Below are positions 6,607 through 13,802 of a DNA stretch of 37,137 nt, one piece after another. Position 1 is the first letter of the stretch; every line of letters begins with the position of its first letter. Below the pieces are notes generated by a model, which saw only the letters and a list, made by a program, of their open reading frames with translations, ran no database searches and was not told the origin of the DNA. The translations under genes and the position numbers were made by a program. Origin of the DNA: Rhodothermales bacterium (GTDB lineage: Bacteria; Bacteroidota; Rhodothermia; Rhodothermales; ISCAR-4553); contig JALSSK010000429.1 in assembly GCA_026984335.1 (NCBI GenBank), positions 1 to 37,137 on the forward strand, in the 5' to 3' direction.

Positions 6607-7979
6607 GATCTCCTCCGCTGTTTTTCGTACCACGTGCCGAAGCGTTCCGCCGGCGGGTCGGGCCATTCCCGGTGGCGACCCCACGGGCCCAGGGCGCGTC
6701 GGGGCAGCCATCTGAGGAGGAAGCGCAGGGTCGCCCCCGCCATCCGGTAGAGACGGGGGCGGCTCAGCACAGCGCCGGCCAGCCGCATTCGCCACTTCTT
6801 TGACGCTCCCCCCCGGCCTCTGCGGCCGAGGACCTGCCGCCACCGGTAGAGTTGCCCGTGGAGGTCGATCCGGACCGGGCACACGTCGGTGCAGGAGCCG
6901 CAGAGCGTGGAGGCGAAAGGGAGCGAGGCGTAGCGCTCCGGGTCGACGCCCGGCATCAGGACGGCGCCGATGGGGCCGGGGATGACGGCCCCGTAGCTGT
7001 GCCCGCCGCTGCGCCGGTAGACGGGACAGGTGTTCAGGCAGGCCCCGCAGCGGATGCATTTGAGCGCGTCCCGGAAGCCCTCGCGGCCCAGGTGCGCGGT
7101 GCGGCCGTTGTCTACCAGCACCAGATGCACCGCCTGCCCGGGAGCCGGGCGGTGGAAATGCGAGGTGTAGACGGTAAGGGCCTGCCCGGTGGCGCTCCGG
7201 GCCAGCAGCCGGAGGAAGATGCCCAGATGTTCGGCCTTCGGGATGATTTTTTCGAGCCCCATCGAGGCGATGTGGAGCGGGGCCAGATGCACGCCCAGGT
7301 CGGCATTGCCCTCGTTGGTGCAGACAACGAAGCCGCCCGTCTCGGCTACGGCGAAGTTGACGCCCGTCAGGGCGGCGTCGGCCCGGAAAAAGCGGGCGCG
7401 GAGGTCGGTCCGGGCGGCGGCGGTGAGGGCCGCGGGGTCGCTCAGGCCCTCCGGCGTGCCCATCTGCGCGTGAAACAGCGCCCCGATCTCCTCCTTCTTC
7501 CGGTGGATGGCCGGCATGACGAGGTGACTCGGCGGCTCGCCACTGAGCTGTACGATGCGCTCGCCCAGGTCGGTATCCACCACCTCGATGCCCCGCGCTT
7601 CGAGATACGGGTTGAGCCCGCATTCTTCCGTCAACATCGACTTGCTCTTGACGATGCGCTGCGCTCCGTGCCGGCATAGAAGGTCGTAGACGAGCGCGTT
7701 GTGGACGTCGGCGTTTTCGGCCCAGTGAACGACGAAGCCGTTGGCCCGGGCCTGTGCCTCGAACTGAAGCAAGTAGTCGTCGAGACGGCTCAGGGTGTGG
7801 GCCTTGACGGCGGAAGCCAGCGTGCGGAGGGTCTCCCATTCCGGTACGGCGGCGGCCGCCCGGTCGCGTTTCCGTCGGACGAGCCACAGGGCGCGGTCGT
7901 GCCATCCGGCACGGGCTTCGTCGGCAAGGAAGGCCGAGGCAGCGGCGGCATGATCCGTCGAGGCAGGGGGCGGCTTCAT
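6603..7979 (-). CDS. lutB: LutB-like iron-sulfur protein with LUD domain
   Basis: The 458-residue protein has an N-terminal LUD domain (for example WAENADVHNALV, KSKSMLTEECGLNPYLE, and TGVNFAVAETGGFVVCTNEGN) followed by two [4Fe-4S] ferredoxin motifs, CIRCGACLNTCPVYR and CGSCTDVCPVRIDL, and a basic C-terminal tail. This is the standard LutB architecture at normal length. In the LutABC complex it passes electrons from L-lactate oxidation. It overlaps lutA and lutC by four bases on each side (ATGA), so the three are translationally coupled and probably made in equal amounts. Confidence 0.92.
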   Translation of the reverse strand: MKPPPASTDHAAAASAFLADEARAGWHDRALWLVRRKRDRAAAAVPEWETLRTLASAVKAHTLSRLDDYLLQFEAQARANGFVVHWAENADVHNALVYDLLCRHGAQRIVKSKSMLTEECGLNPYLEARGIEVVDTDLGERIVQLSGEPPSHLVMPAIHRKKEEIGALFHAQMGTPEGLSDPAALTAAARTDLRARFFRADAALTGVNFAVAETGGFVVCTNEGNADLGVHLAPLHIASMGLEKIIPKAEHLGIFLRLLARSATGQALTVYTSHFHRPAPGQAVHLVLVDNGRTAHLGREGFRDALKCIRCGACLNTCPVYRRSGGHSYGAVIPGPIGAVLMPGVDPERYASLPFASTLCGSCTDVCPVRIDLHGQLYRWRQVLGRRGRGGASKKWRMRLAGAVLSRPRLYRMAGATLRFLLRWLPRRALGPWGRHREWPDPPAERFGTWYEKQRRRS

Positions 7980-8704
7980 CGGTTTCCGTTCAGGATTTCA
8001 GCGACGTGGAGGAAGCGCACCGGGGCGCCCTGGCGACGGGCCAGCCCTTCCAGGTGCATCAGGCAGGACATATCCGTGCTGGTGATGACCTCGGCGCCGT
8101 GGGCCAGGTGGTCGCGGAGGCGGTCGCGGCCCATCCGGACCGAGACGGCCTCTTCGGTGACGGCGAAAGCGCCGCCGAAGCCGCAGCACTCCTCCGCCCG
8201 GTCGAGCGCGACGAGGGTGAGGCCGGCGACGCGGCCGAGCAGGCCGCGCACCACGTCGACGCCGGGCGCCATGCGCTCGCCGGCGCGACCCGGCCGCAGG
8301 CCGTGGCAGGCGGCGTGGTACCCGACGCGGTGCGGGAAGGACACGTCGAGCCGGTCGAGGTCGAGGAAGCGGTCGAGGAAGCGGCACAGCTCGAAGGTGC
8401 GTTCCCGGAGGTGACGGACCGCCGCCGTGTCGCCGGCCAGGTCCAGGTGCTCGCGCACGTGCAGCACGCAGCTCCCCGACGGGGCCACCACGTAGTCGCA
8501 ACCCGCGAACGTTTCTGCGAAGTGCCGGGCGGCGGGCCGGGCGGCGTCCTCGAAGCCGGCGTTGGCCATCGGCTGGCCGCAGCACGTCTGTCCCTTCGGA
8601 AAGCGCACCGTACAGCCGAGCCGTTCGAGCAGGCGCATCGTGGCCACGGCGACGCGAGGGTAGAACTGGTCGATGTAGCAGGGCACGAAGAGGGCGACGT
8701 TCAT
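7976..8704 (-). CDS. lutA: LutA-like (Fe-S)-binding protein with two CCG domains
   Basis: The 242-residue product begins MNVALFVPCYIDQFYPRVAVA, a hallmark of LutA/YkgE proteins, so I start it at 8704 and not at the ORF-track ATG seven codons upstream. It carries two cysteine-rich CCG domains: GQTCCGQPMANAG in the first half, and YHAACHGLR with EECCGFGGAF in the second. These bind iron-sulfur clusters in the lactate-oxidising LutABC enzyme, though the same domains occur in glycolate oxidase and heterodisulfide reductase subunits. With lutB and lutC directly downstream the assignment is firm. It follows the aldo/keto reductase gene by 51 bases. Confidence 0.92.
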   Translation of the reverse strand: MNVALFVPCYIDQFYPRVAVATMRLLERLGCTVRFPKGQTCCGQPMANAGFEDAARPAARHFAETFAGCDYVVAPSGSCVLHVREHLDLAGDTAAVRHLRERTFELCRFLDRFLDLDRLDVSFPHRVGYHAACHGLRPGRAGERMAPGVDVVRGLLGRVAGLTLVALDRAEECCGFGGAFAVTEEAVSVRMGRDRLRDHLAHGAEVITSTDMSCLMHLEGLARRQGAPVRFLHVAEILNGNR

Positions 8705-8755
8705 GTTGCGTGAGCCGGGGTGCAAAGGGAAGAGGGGAGGCCGGCGATCCGGACG

Positions 8756-9715
8756 TCAGGCGGCCTGAAAATCGCGGGTGTGGAGGGCTTCGGCACGGGC
8801 CTGCTCGGCAGGCATGAACGGCGGCATCGCGGCGGCGGCGACGACGTCCCGCAGCTCCGCCACGTTGCGGGCGCCGCTGAGCGCCACCGACACCTGCGGG
8901 TTGTCCAGCACCCACCGGTAGGCGGCCTGCGGGAGCGTCTTTACCGGGTCGCGGACGAGGAAGCGCAGCCGGTCGGCATAGTCGGCCCGGGCCTCGATCT
9001 CGGCGCGCGGGTAGCGGGCGTTGAGGTGGCCCGGAGGGAAGACGGTATCCCGCGTGATCCGGCCGGAGAGGAACCCGTTCGCCAGCGATTCCCGCGCCAC
9101 GATCCCGATGCCGTCCGCGCCGAGGTCGTCGATGAGCGCCGCCGCTTCACGGTTCATCAGGCTGTAGACCACCTGCACGACGTCGATCCGCCGCTCGGCG
9201 GCCCAGCTACGGGCCATCGTCTCGGTATCCTGAAACCTCGAGATGGAGTGGCCGACGAAGCGAATCTTGCCCTCCTGCCGCAACCGGTCCAGTTCCTCCC
9301 AGACGTCGTCGTGGATTTCATCCGGGCTGAAAGGGGAATGGAAAAAGAGGACGTCGAGGTGGTCGGTTCCGAGGCGCTTCAGGCTGCCCTCGACGGAGGC
9401 GCGGGCGCGCCGGGCGTGAAAGTGCGGGGCGGCCCCTTCGGTGGCATACCGGCCGAACTTCGACGAGATCAGCACACGCAAACGGTCGGGGCCGAGGGCG
9501 CGACCGAGAAGCGTCTCGGCGACGCCGTCCTTCGAGGGTGTGCCGTAGAGCGGAGCGGTGTCGAAGAAGGTGACGCCGAGGTCGAGCGCGGCACGCACCG
9601 TATCCAGCGCGTCGCGGGCGGGGACGTCGCCGTAGATCCGGGCGGCAAAGGCCCAGGTGCCGAGGCCGATTTCGCTGCAGCGCAGGCCGGTGCGGCCCAG
9701 GAGGCGGTCGTTCAT
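8756..9715 (-). CDS. Aldo/keto reductase
   Basis: A 319-residue NADPH-dependent aldo/keto reductase. The catalytic tetrad is visible: D52 and Y57 in FFDTAPLYG, K86 in ISSKFGRY and H126 in LFFHSP. The true start is MNDRLLGRTGLRCSEIGLG; the long upstream extension in the ORF track is a shadow of the creatininase gene. It resembles the L-fucose/galactose dehydrogenase-like and YdjG-like branch of the superfamily, which act on sugars and small aldehydes. Its ATG overlaps the stop of the creatininase-family gene (ATGA), so the two are coupled. Next to lutABC, a role in oxidising or reducing a sugar, sugar lactone or lactaldehyde is plausible but not shown by the sequence. Confidence 0.85.
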   Translation of the reverse strand: MNDRLLGRTGLRCSEIGLGTWAFAARIYGDVPARDALDTVRAALDLGVTFFDTAPLYGTPSKDGVAETLLGRALGPDRLRVLISSKFGRYATEGAAPHFHARRARASVEGSLKRLGTDHLDVLFFHSPFSPDEIHDDVWEELDRLRQEGKIRFVGHSISRFQDTETMARSWAAERRIDVVQVVYSLMNREAAALIDDLGADGIGIVARESLANGFLSGRITRDTVFPPGHLNARYPRAEIEARADYADRLRFLVRDPVKTLPQAAYRWVLDNPQVSVALSGARNVAELRDVVAAAAMPPFMPAEQARAEALHTRDFQAA

Positions 9716-10425
9716 GGGAGATAACGATCGAAAAGGGGTTGAAGGAGACGATGGGTGCGGTGTACGAACAGATCGAGGATGGCGGCGCCGTCTTCGGCCG
9801 AGGCCGTTCGCGGGTCCGCGCCCCAGACGCCGTCGGCATCGAGGGTGGGCGGCGGCCCGTCGGGGATCCGGCCCAGGTCGACGAGCTCGGGAGTGAACAG
9901 GAGCTGGAGTGAGGTCTCGCCGTGAGCGGCGTGGTCGGGCGGGTACGCGTCGCACACCGGGTCGAAGGCCGCCACCAGGAGCGCCCGTGGGCCCGCCCGC
10001 GCCGTAAACGCGTCGACGGCGGCCCGGAGCGCGGCGAGGTGTCCGTCGGCGCTGTGCCCGCTGACGACCACCAGCACACGGAAGCCTTCGTCGTCGAGCT
10101 GGGCGAGGTATTCGCCGCAGAGCCGCTCGATGGTCTCCGGCGCGTGCTCGAGCGTGTGACGGAAGCCTTTGAACGGCTTGATGGTGTCGGCGCCGGCATA
10201 GACGGGCGGGAGGACGACGCCGCCGCAGACGCGGGCCAGCGCCGAAGCCAGCCCGTGCGCCATCAGCCCGTCGAGCCCTATGGGAGCATGGTAGCTGTGC
10301 CATTCCAGCGCCCCCCAGGGCACGTACGCCACCGGCCGGGTCGCCCGGATCGCCTCGATCCGGTCGGGACGAAGGCGCTCAAAGAACCCCCACGGAGGAC
10401 CGTTGGAAGGAGAGGGTGCGGTCAT
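9712..10425 (-). CDS. Creatininase-family amidohydrolase
   Basis: A 237-residue protein of the creatininase fold. Metal-binding positions of the family are recognisable in PWGALEWHSYHAPIGLDG (E, H and D), in VVSGHSADGHLAAL and in DHAAHGETSLQL, the counterpart of HAGExET. The family hydrolyses amide or lactone-like bonds in small cyclic substrates; many members in sugar gene clusters have no known substrate. It lies 20 bases after the large glycosidase-like gene and is coupled to the aldo/keto reductase by an ATGA overlap. A lactone opened after sugar oxidation by that reductase would fit the pair, but this is inference. Confidence 0.82.
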   Translation of the reverse strand: MTAPSPSNGPPWGFFERLRPDRIEAIRATRPVAYVPWGALEWHSYHAPIGLDGLMAHGLASALARVCGGVVLPPVYAGADTIKPFKGFRHTLEHAPETIERLCGEYLAQLDDEGFRVLVVVSGHSADGHLAALRAAVDAFTARAGPRALLVAAFDPVCDAYPPDHAAHGETSLQLLFTPELVDLGRIPDGPPPTLDADGVWGADPRTASAEDGAAILDLFVHRTHRLLQPLFDRYLP

Positions 10426-10445
10426 CGGTAGATCCGGGAATGTGG

Positions 10446-12731
10446 TCAGGGCAGCCGCCAGATCAACGTCTCGTCAATGTACGGCTCGTGATGCCGATAC
10501 GCTTCGGTGAGGGCGAGCTTGCGCCGCAGCAGTTCCCCGAAATTCTCGCCATAGACAAAGCTGGTCTCGCCGACGTCGGAAACCAGCATGAATTCGGTGT
10601 CGCTGTGTTCCCACAGGTCGAGCAGGCGCCGGGTGCTTTCGTATTCGAGGTCGATCATGGACTGAAGATAGTCCCGATGTCGCCGGCGCTCCTCTTCGGT
10701 GTCGGCGCGGCGGTATCCGTAGACGCCGGCCACCCAGGCGCAGGTGTTGCGCTGGGTCGTCGCCCAGCATTGTAGCGCCCGAACGCGGTCCCGAAGGTCA
10801 GTGAACACGGCGCGAGCCTCGGGCGTGGCGGCGCCCGAAACGTGCGCCTCCAGCCGATCCAGCGCGGCGGCCAGGCGGGGCAGGGCGTTCCGGTCGAACT
10901 GTTCGGCCATGCGCCGGCCGCTCTCCTCACTGATGAGCTCGAAGAGCACGTCCCGCCCCAGGTCGTTGATGTTCGGGTTGTTGGCCGTGCTGACCATGAA
11001 GTCCTCGTAATAGCGCCGGTCCTCGGCCGGAATGGCCTCCAGGTTGGGGACGAGCGGGCGCACCCACGTCCGCAGCCAGACAAAGCCGAAGTGGCTGTAG
11101 AGCGGCACGACCGGGAAGTATTGGACGGCCTCTTCTACGGCGTCCCAGGCGGTGACGAGCGCCCCGGCGTCGGCGGGTCCGGCCCATCGCTCGGCCAGGT
11201 TCGCCAGCACGGCGTCGGCGGGTCGTTCGGGGGTGAACTGTGCCGCGCGGATGACGCCGGGGTGGGGCCAGAAGGGAGTTTTTTCGAGATGCAGCAGGCC
11301 GCCGAAGGCGCTCACGGCCCTGAAGCCCGTCTCGCGCAGCGCCGTCAGCTTCCGGTGGAGCAGCCGGGGATGCGGGATGCCCAGCAGGGGCTCCATGTTA
11401 AAGGACGACCCCGCCGAATAGCTGATTTTCGGTTCGATGCCGCGCGCCCGGTGCGCTTCGAGCAGGGTTTTCTCGCGCGGGTCGAAGGCGGTGTGAAAGA
11501 TGGACCCGGCCATACAGGACTGCTCGGGATAGTGGGGGTGATGGTAAGGCAGATCGTAGCCGCGCACCATGAGAGAGGGGGCCTCGATGCCGAGGCCGTC
11601 GCCCAGGCCGGCCATGATGACGTCCTGCTCCTGCTTGAACGGTTCGATCCGCAACAGCACTTCGAAGCCGGGGTTGATCTCGGCGCTCGTCTCGCGCATG
11701 AGGCGGAGCCAGCGCAGTGCGCTCTGCGCCGCCGCCTCCGCGATTTGCGCGTGGTCCCGCCATTCGCGGATCAAGTAGGGGCCGCCGTTGCGGCCCACGT
11801 AGAGCGAGGCGGTGTGTTCGAAGCCGGCGCCGCTGTCGTTGGTCCAGATGGAGAGGTAGTCCAGCTCCGGCACGGCTTCCATCAGGCTGCGCATCAGGTG
11901 GCGATAGTGATCCCGGACGACGGGATGATCCTGCGCCAGCGTGTAGCGGGGCAGGTGCGAGCGGAACGGGTGGTCGATGCGGGCGCCCCGCAGGGTCGGA
12001 TGGCGCCGGAAGAAGTGCTCGGGCAGGCTGCGCGGCTCGAAGCAGAGCAGCCCGGGCCGGAGGCCGTACGCCTGCCCCAGGGCCGCCAGCCTGCGGAGCC
12101 GGTTCAGGTTGGCCTGCAGATAGGCGGGCGGGTAAAGCCCCCGCGTCAGCGGGCTGTCGACGAAGTGGTGCAGCCCCGGACAGTAGGTGTAGAAGGGGCT
12201 GTAGAACTCGGTCGGTACGCCGAACTCGAACGGGACGTGGAAGGCCAGCCCATTGACTTCGAGGTGGGTGAAGCCGGTTCGGGCCAGGCGCTCGACGTAC
12301 GCCTCCGGGTCGAACCCCCGCGAGGTGCGGGCCACCTGGGTCAGCACGGTGTCGAAGAGGGGGCGCTGGAAGGGGAAGCTCGGCTCGATCAGAATGCCGT
12401 CGGAGAGGGTCGCTCCGGGCCGGGCAAGCAGGCCGTCGGCCAGCAGGTGCACCAGCGCGTAGAGCAGGGCGGGGGAGGAAGCCGTGAGGACGCGCTCCTC
12501 CTCGCCGAGACGGACCCACATCCAGTCGGATGCCTGAGGAGCGGGCGAGGGCGCGAGCTTCCACGGACCGTCCGCCACGTCTATGTTGAGGCCCGGGCCG
12601 GGGGTGTCGCGGGGGAGGGCCGGGGGCAGGCCGAGGCGTCGGCTCAGGGCCTCGGCGGCCGTGGCGACGGCCGGGTGCGTCTGCCGGGGAAAGGCGGGCG
12701 GCGGCGGGGAGAGCGGGGAGGCAAGGGGCAT
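10446..12731 (-). CDS. Large glycoside hydrolase-like protein, family uncertain
   Basis: A 761-residue protein without a clear signal peptide, first gene of the minus-strand operon. An N-terminal part (about 1-120) looks like the small alpha/beta domain that precedes the barrel in GH20 and GH67 enzymes, with ASSPALLYALVHLLADGLL. The middle has TIM-barrel features: ARTGFTHLEVNGLAFH, LDYLSIWTNDSGAGFEHT and EINPGFEVLLRIEPF, where acidic residues could be catalytic. The C-terminal third is helical (ERRRHRDYLQSMIDLEYESTRRLLDLWE). The domain order recalls GH67 alpha-glucuronidases and GH20-like enzymes, but I cannot assign a family from sequence alone. It is likely cytoplasmic. Control by the KdgR-like site just upstream of its start is inferred. 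Confidence 0.75.
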   Translation of the reverse strand: MPLASPLSPPPPAFPRQTHPAVATAAEALSRRLGLPPALPRDTPGPGLNIDVADGPWKLAPSPAPQASDWMWVRLGEEERVLTASSPALLYALVHLLADGLLARPGATLSDGILIEPSFPFQRPLFDTVLTQVARTSRGFDPEAYVERLARTGFTHLEVNGLAFHVPFEFGVPTEFYSPFYTYCPGLHHFVDSPLTRGLYPPAYLQANLNRLRRLAALGQAYGLRPGLLCFEPRSLPEHFFRRHPTLRGARIDHPFRSHLPRYTLAQDHPVVRDHYRHLMRSLMEAVPELDYLSIWTNDSGAGFEHTASLYVGRNGGPYLIREWRDHAQIAEAAAQSALRWLRLMRETSAEINPGFEVLLRIEPFKQEQDVIMAGLGDGLGIEAPSLMVRGYDLPYHHPHYPEQSCMAGSIFHTAFDPREKTLLEAHRARGIEPKISYSAGSSFNMEPLLGIPHPRLLHRKLTALRETGFRAVSAFGGLLHLEKTPFWPHPGVIRAAQFTPERPADAVLANLAERWAGPADAGALVTAWDAVEEAVQYFPVVPLYSHFGFVWLRTWVRPLVPNLEAIPAEDRRYYEDFMVSTANNPNINDLGRDVLFELISEESGRRMAEQFDRNALPRLAAALDRLEAHVSGAATPEARAVFTDLRDRVRALQCWATTQRNTCAWVAGVYGYRRADTEEERRRHRDYLQSMIDLEYESTRRLLDLWEHSDTEFMLVSDVGETSFVYGENFGELLRRKLALTEAYRHHEPYIDETLIWRLP

Positions 12732-12751
12732 TCTCGCGTCGGCTGTTTGTT

Positions 12752-12772
12752 ATTTGAAACGGTGTTTGTAAT
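12752..12772. promoter_or_regulatory. KdgR-like operator upstream of the minus-strand operon
   Basis: The 21 bases ATTTGAAACGGTGTTTGTAAT match the core pattern TGAAAC-n3-GTTTCA known for KdgR (IclR family) boxes at all but two positions (GT in place of CA). The site lies 21-41 bases upstream of the first operon gene and next to a possible minus-strand -10 element TAAAAT (12771-12776), where a repressor would block transcription. The consensus comes from enterobacteria, so use by a regulator of another phylum is inference. Confidence 0.45.
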
Positions 12773-12809
12773 TTTAACTTACTGGAATCCCTCCAAAACA
12801 CCCGAAATG

Positions 12810-12852
12810 GGGCGATTTGAGAGATTGTGAAAAGGAATCTCCCCGATCGCCC
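12810..12852. promoter_or_regulatory. Nested inverted repeat in the divergent promoter region
   Basis: An outer perfect 7-base repeat, GGGCGAT (12810-12816) with ATCGCCC (12846-12852), encloses an inner perfect 6-base repeat, GAGATT (12821-12826) with AATCTC (12836-12841), around GTGAAAAGG. The right arm ends directly at the TTGACA of the iclR promoter. It could be a second operator type or a cruciform; as a transcript hairpin it would lie outside both genes' leaders. Confidence 0.5.
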
Positions 12853-12881
12853 TTGACATCTTCCCGTAAAATATCTAAATC
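12853..12881 (+). promoter_or_regulatory. Likely promoter of the IclR-family regulator gene
   Basis: TTGACA at 12853-12858 is followed after 17 bases by TAAATC at 12876-12881. Transcription would start within a few bases of the ATG at 12891, so the message may be nearly leaderless, consistent with the absence of a Shine-Dalgarno site. The -10 match is poor; phylum-specific promoter forms could shift the call. Confidence 0.4.
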
Positions 12882-12888
12882 ATACACA

Positions 12889-12909
12889 AAATGAAACACC
12901 ATTCCACAT
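12889..12909. promoter_or_regulatory. KdgR-like operator over the regulator's start codon
   Basis: AAATGAAACACCATTCCACAT fits the pattern TGAAAC-n3-RTTTCA with one mismatch in the core (ATTCCA). It overlaps the ATG of the IclR-family gene, a position suited to autorepression. Together with the site at 12752-12772 it brackets the divergent promoter region. Confidence 0.4.
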
Positions 12910-13697
12910 TTGAAACAGAAAGTCGCTATCTCATCCCGTCTGTGGAACGCGCCGTGCAGGTGTTGGGCCTGCTGGGGCGCGAACCCCAGGGCATGGTCCT
13001 GGCCGACATGGCCCGCGAGACCGGGATCCCCAAGAGCACCCTTTTTCGCATTCTCGTGACGCTGCGCAAACATCATTGTGTGACCCTGGACCCGGAAAGC
13101 CAGACGTACCGGCTGGGGTCCTACCTGTTTGAACTGGGCAACAAGTTTGCCGAGCAGAGCGATCTTTTCCGGATCGCCACGCGCTACATGCAGGCGCTGG
13201 CGCTCGAGTGTGGCGAGACGGTGTTCCTGAGCAAACTGGAGGATGGCGAGGTGGTCTATTTGCGCCGGATGGACAGCCCGAAGTCGGTGGCCGTAGTCCG
13301 GAAGTTGGAGTCCCGGGTGCCGGCGCACTGTACGGCCACCGGGGTGGCGCTTTTGGCCTGGTTGCCCCGGGAGGAGGTCGAGGAGATTCTGGACCGGCAC
13401 GGCATGGAGACCTACAACGAAGCCACCCTCACGGATCGTGATCTGTTTATGCATCGCCTGCAAGACGTTCGCCGCCGTCAGTACGCGGTCGTCGATGGCG
13501 AATACAACAAGGAGTTGCTCTGTGTGTCGGCGCCGGTGTGGGATCACAGCCAGCGGCCGTGCGCCGCCCTGACGGTTGCGATCCTTTCTTCCCAGGTGGC
13601 CGATGACGGCCGGATTGTGCGGGTCGGGAAGTCCGTGCGCCGGGCAGCGCGGAATATGTCCCGGGAACTCGGCGGCAGAGAATCGATGCCTGCGTGA
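12891..13697 (+). CDS. IclR-family transcriptional regulator (KdgR-like role)
   Basis: A 268-residue IclR-type regulator. The N-terminal winged helix-turn-helix spans about 15-80 (YLIPSVERAVQVLGLLG, then MARETGIPKSTLFRILVTLRK), followed by the effector-binding GAF-like domain with GETVFLSKLEDGEVVYLRRM, RVPAHCTATGVALLAW and the late CVSAPVWDHSQRPCAALTVA. It is divergently placed against the kdgK-containing operon and precedes the uptake genes, so it most likely controls both sides in response to a pathway intermediate such as 2-keto-3-deoxygluconate. ATG 12891 is the only good start. Family membership is certain; the KdgR-like role rests on context and operator resemblance. Confidence 0.93.
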   Translation: MKHHSTFETESRYLIPSVERAVQVLGLLGREPQGMVLADMARETGIPKSTLFRILVTLRKHHCVTLDPESQTYRLGSYLFELGNKFAEQSDLFRIATRYMQALALECGETVFLSKLEDGEVVYLRRMDSPKSVAVVRKLESRVPAHCTATGVALLAWLPREEVEEILDRHGMETYNEATLTDRDLFMHRLQDVRRRQYAVVDGEYNKELLCVSAPVWDHSQRPCAALTVAILSSQVADDGRIVRVGKSVRRAARNMSRELGGRESMPA

Positions 13698-13731
13698 GAG
13701 GAACCCTTCCCTTGAAAAAGAGGGGCGTCGC

Positions 13732-13759
13732 TTGCTGGGCGGGCTCCTATCCTTATCCA
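13732..13759 (+). promoter_or_regulatory. Possible promoter of the TonB-receptor operon
   Basis: TTGCTG (13732-13737) and TATCCA (13754-13759) are 16 bases apart in the 105-base gap between the regulator and the receptor gene. Both hexamers are imperfect. An AGAGG Shine-Dalgarno-like run lies upstream of ATG 13803. Confidence 0.25.
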
Positions 13760-13802
13760 TAGAAAACCTATCCGCATCCACAAAACGAGTAGAGGCTTTC
13801 TT

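Noticed and set aside
10842-12830. 662-residue ORF on the plus strand opposite the large glycosidase-like gene
   Set aside because: Antisense shadow in GC-rich DNA; low-complexity, no domain and fully covered by a better gene with motifs.
12910-12925. Third TGAAAC half-site within the regulator gene
   Set aside because: The second half (AAGTCG) does not match, so it is not counted as a KdgR-like box.
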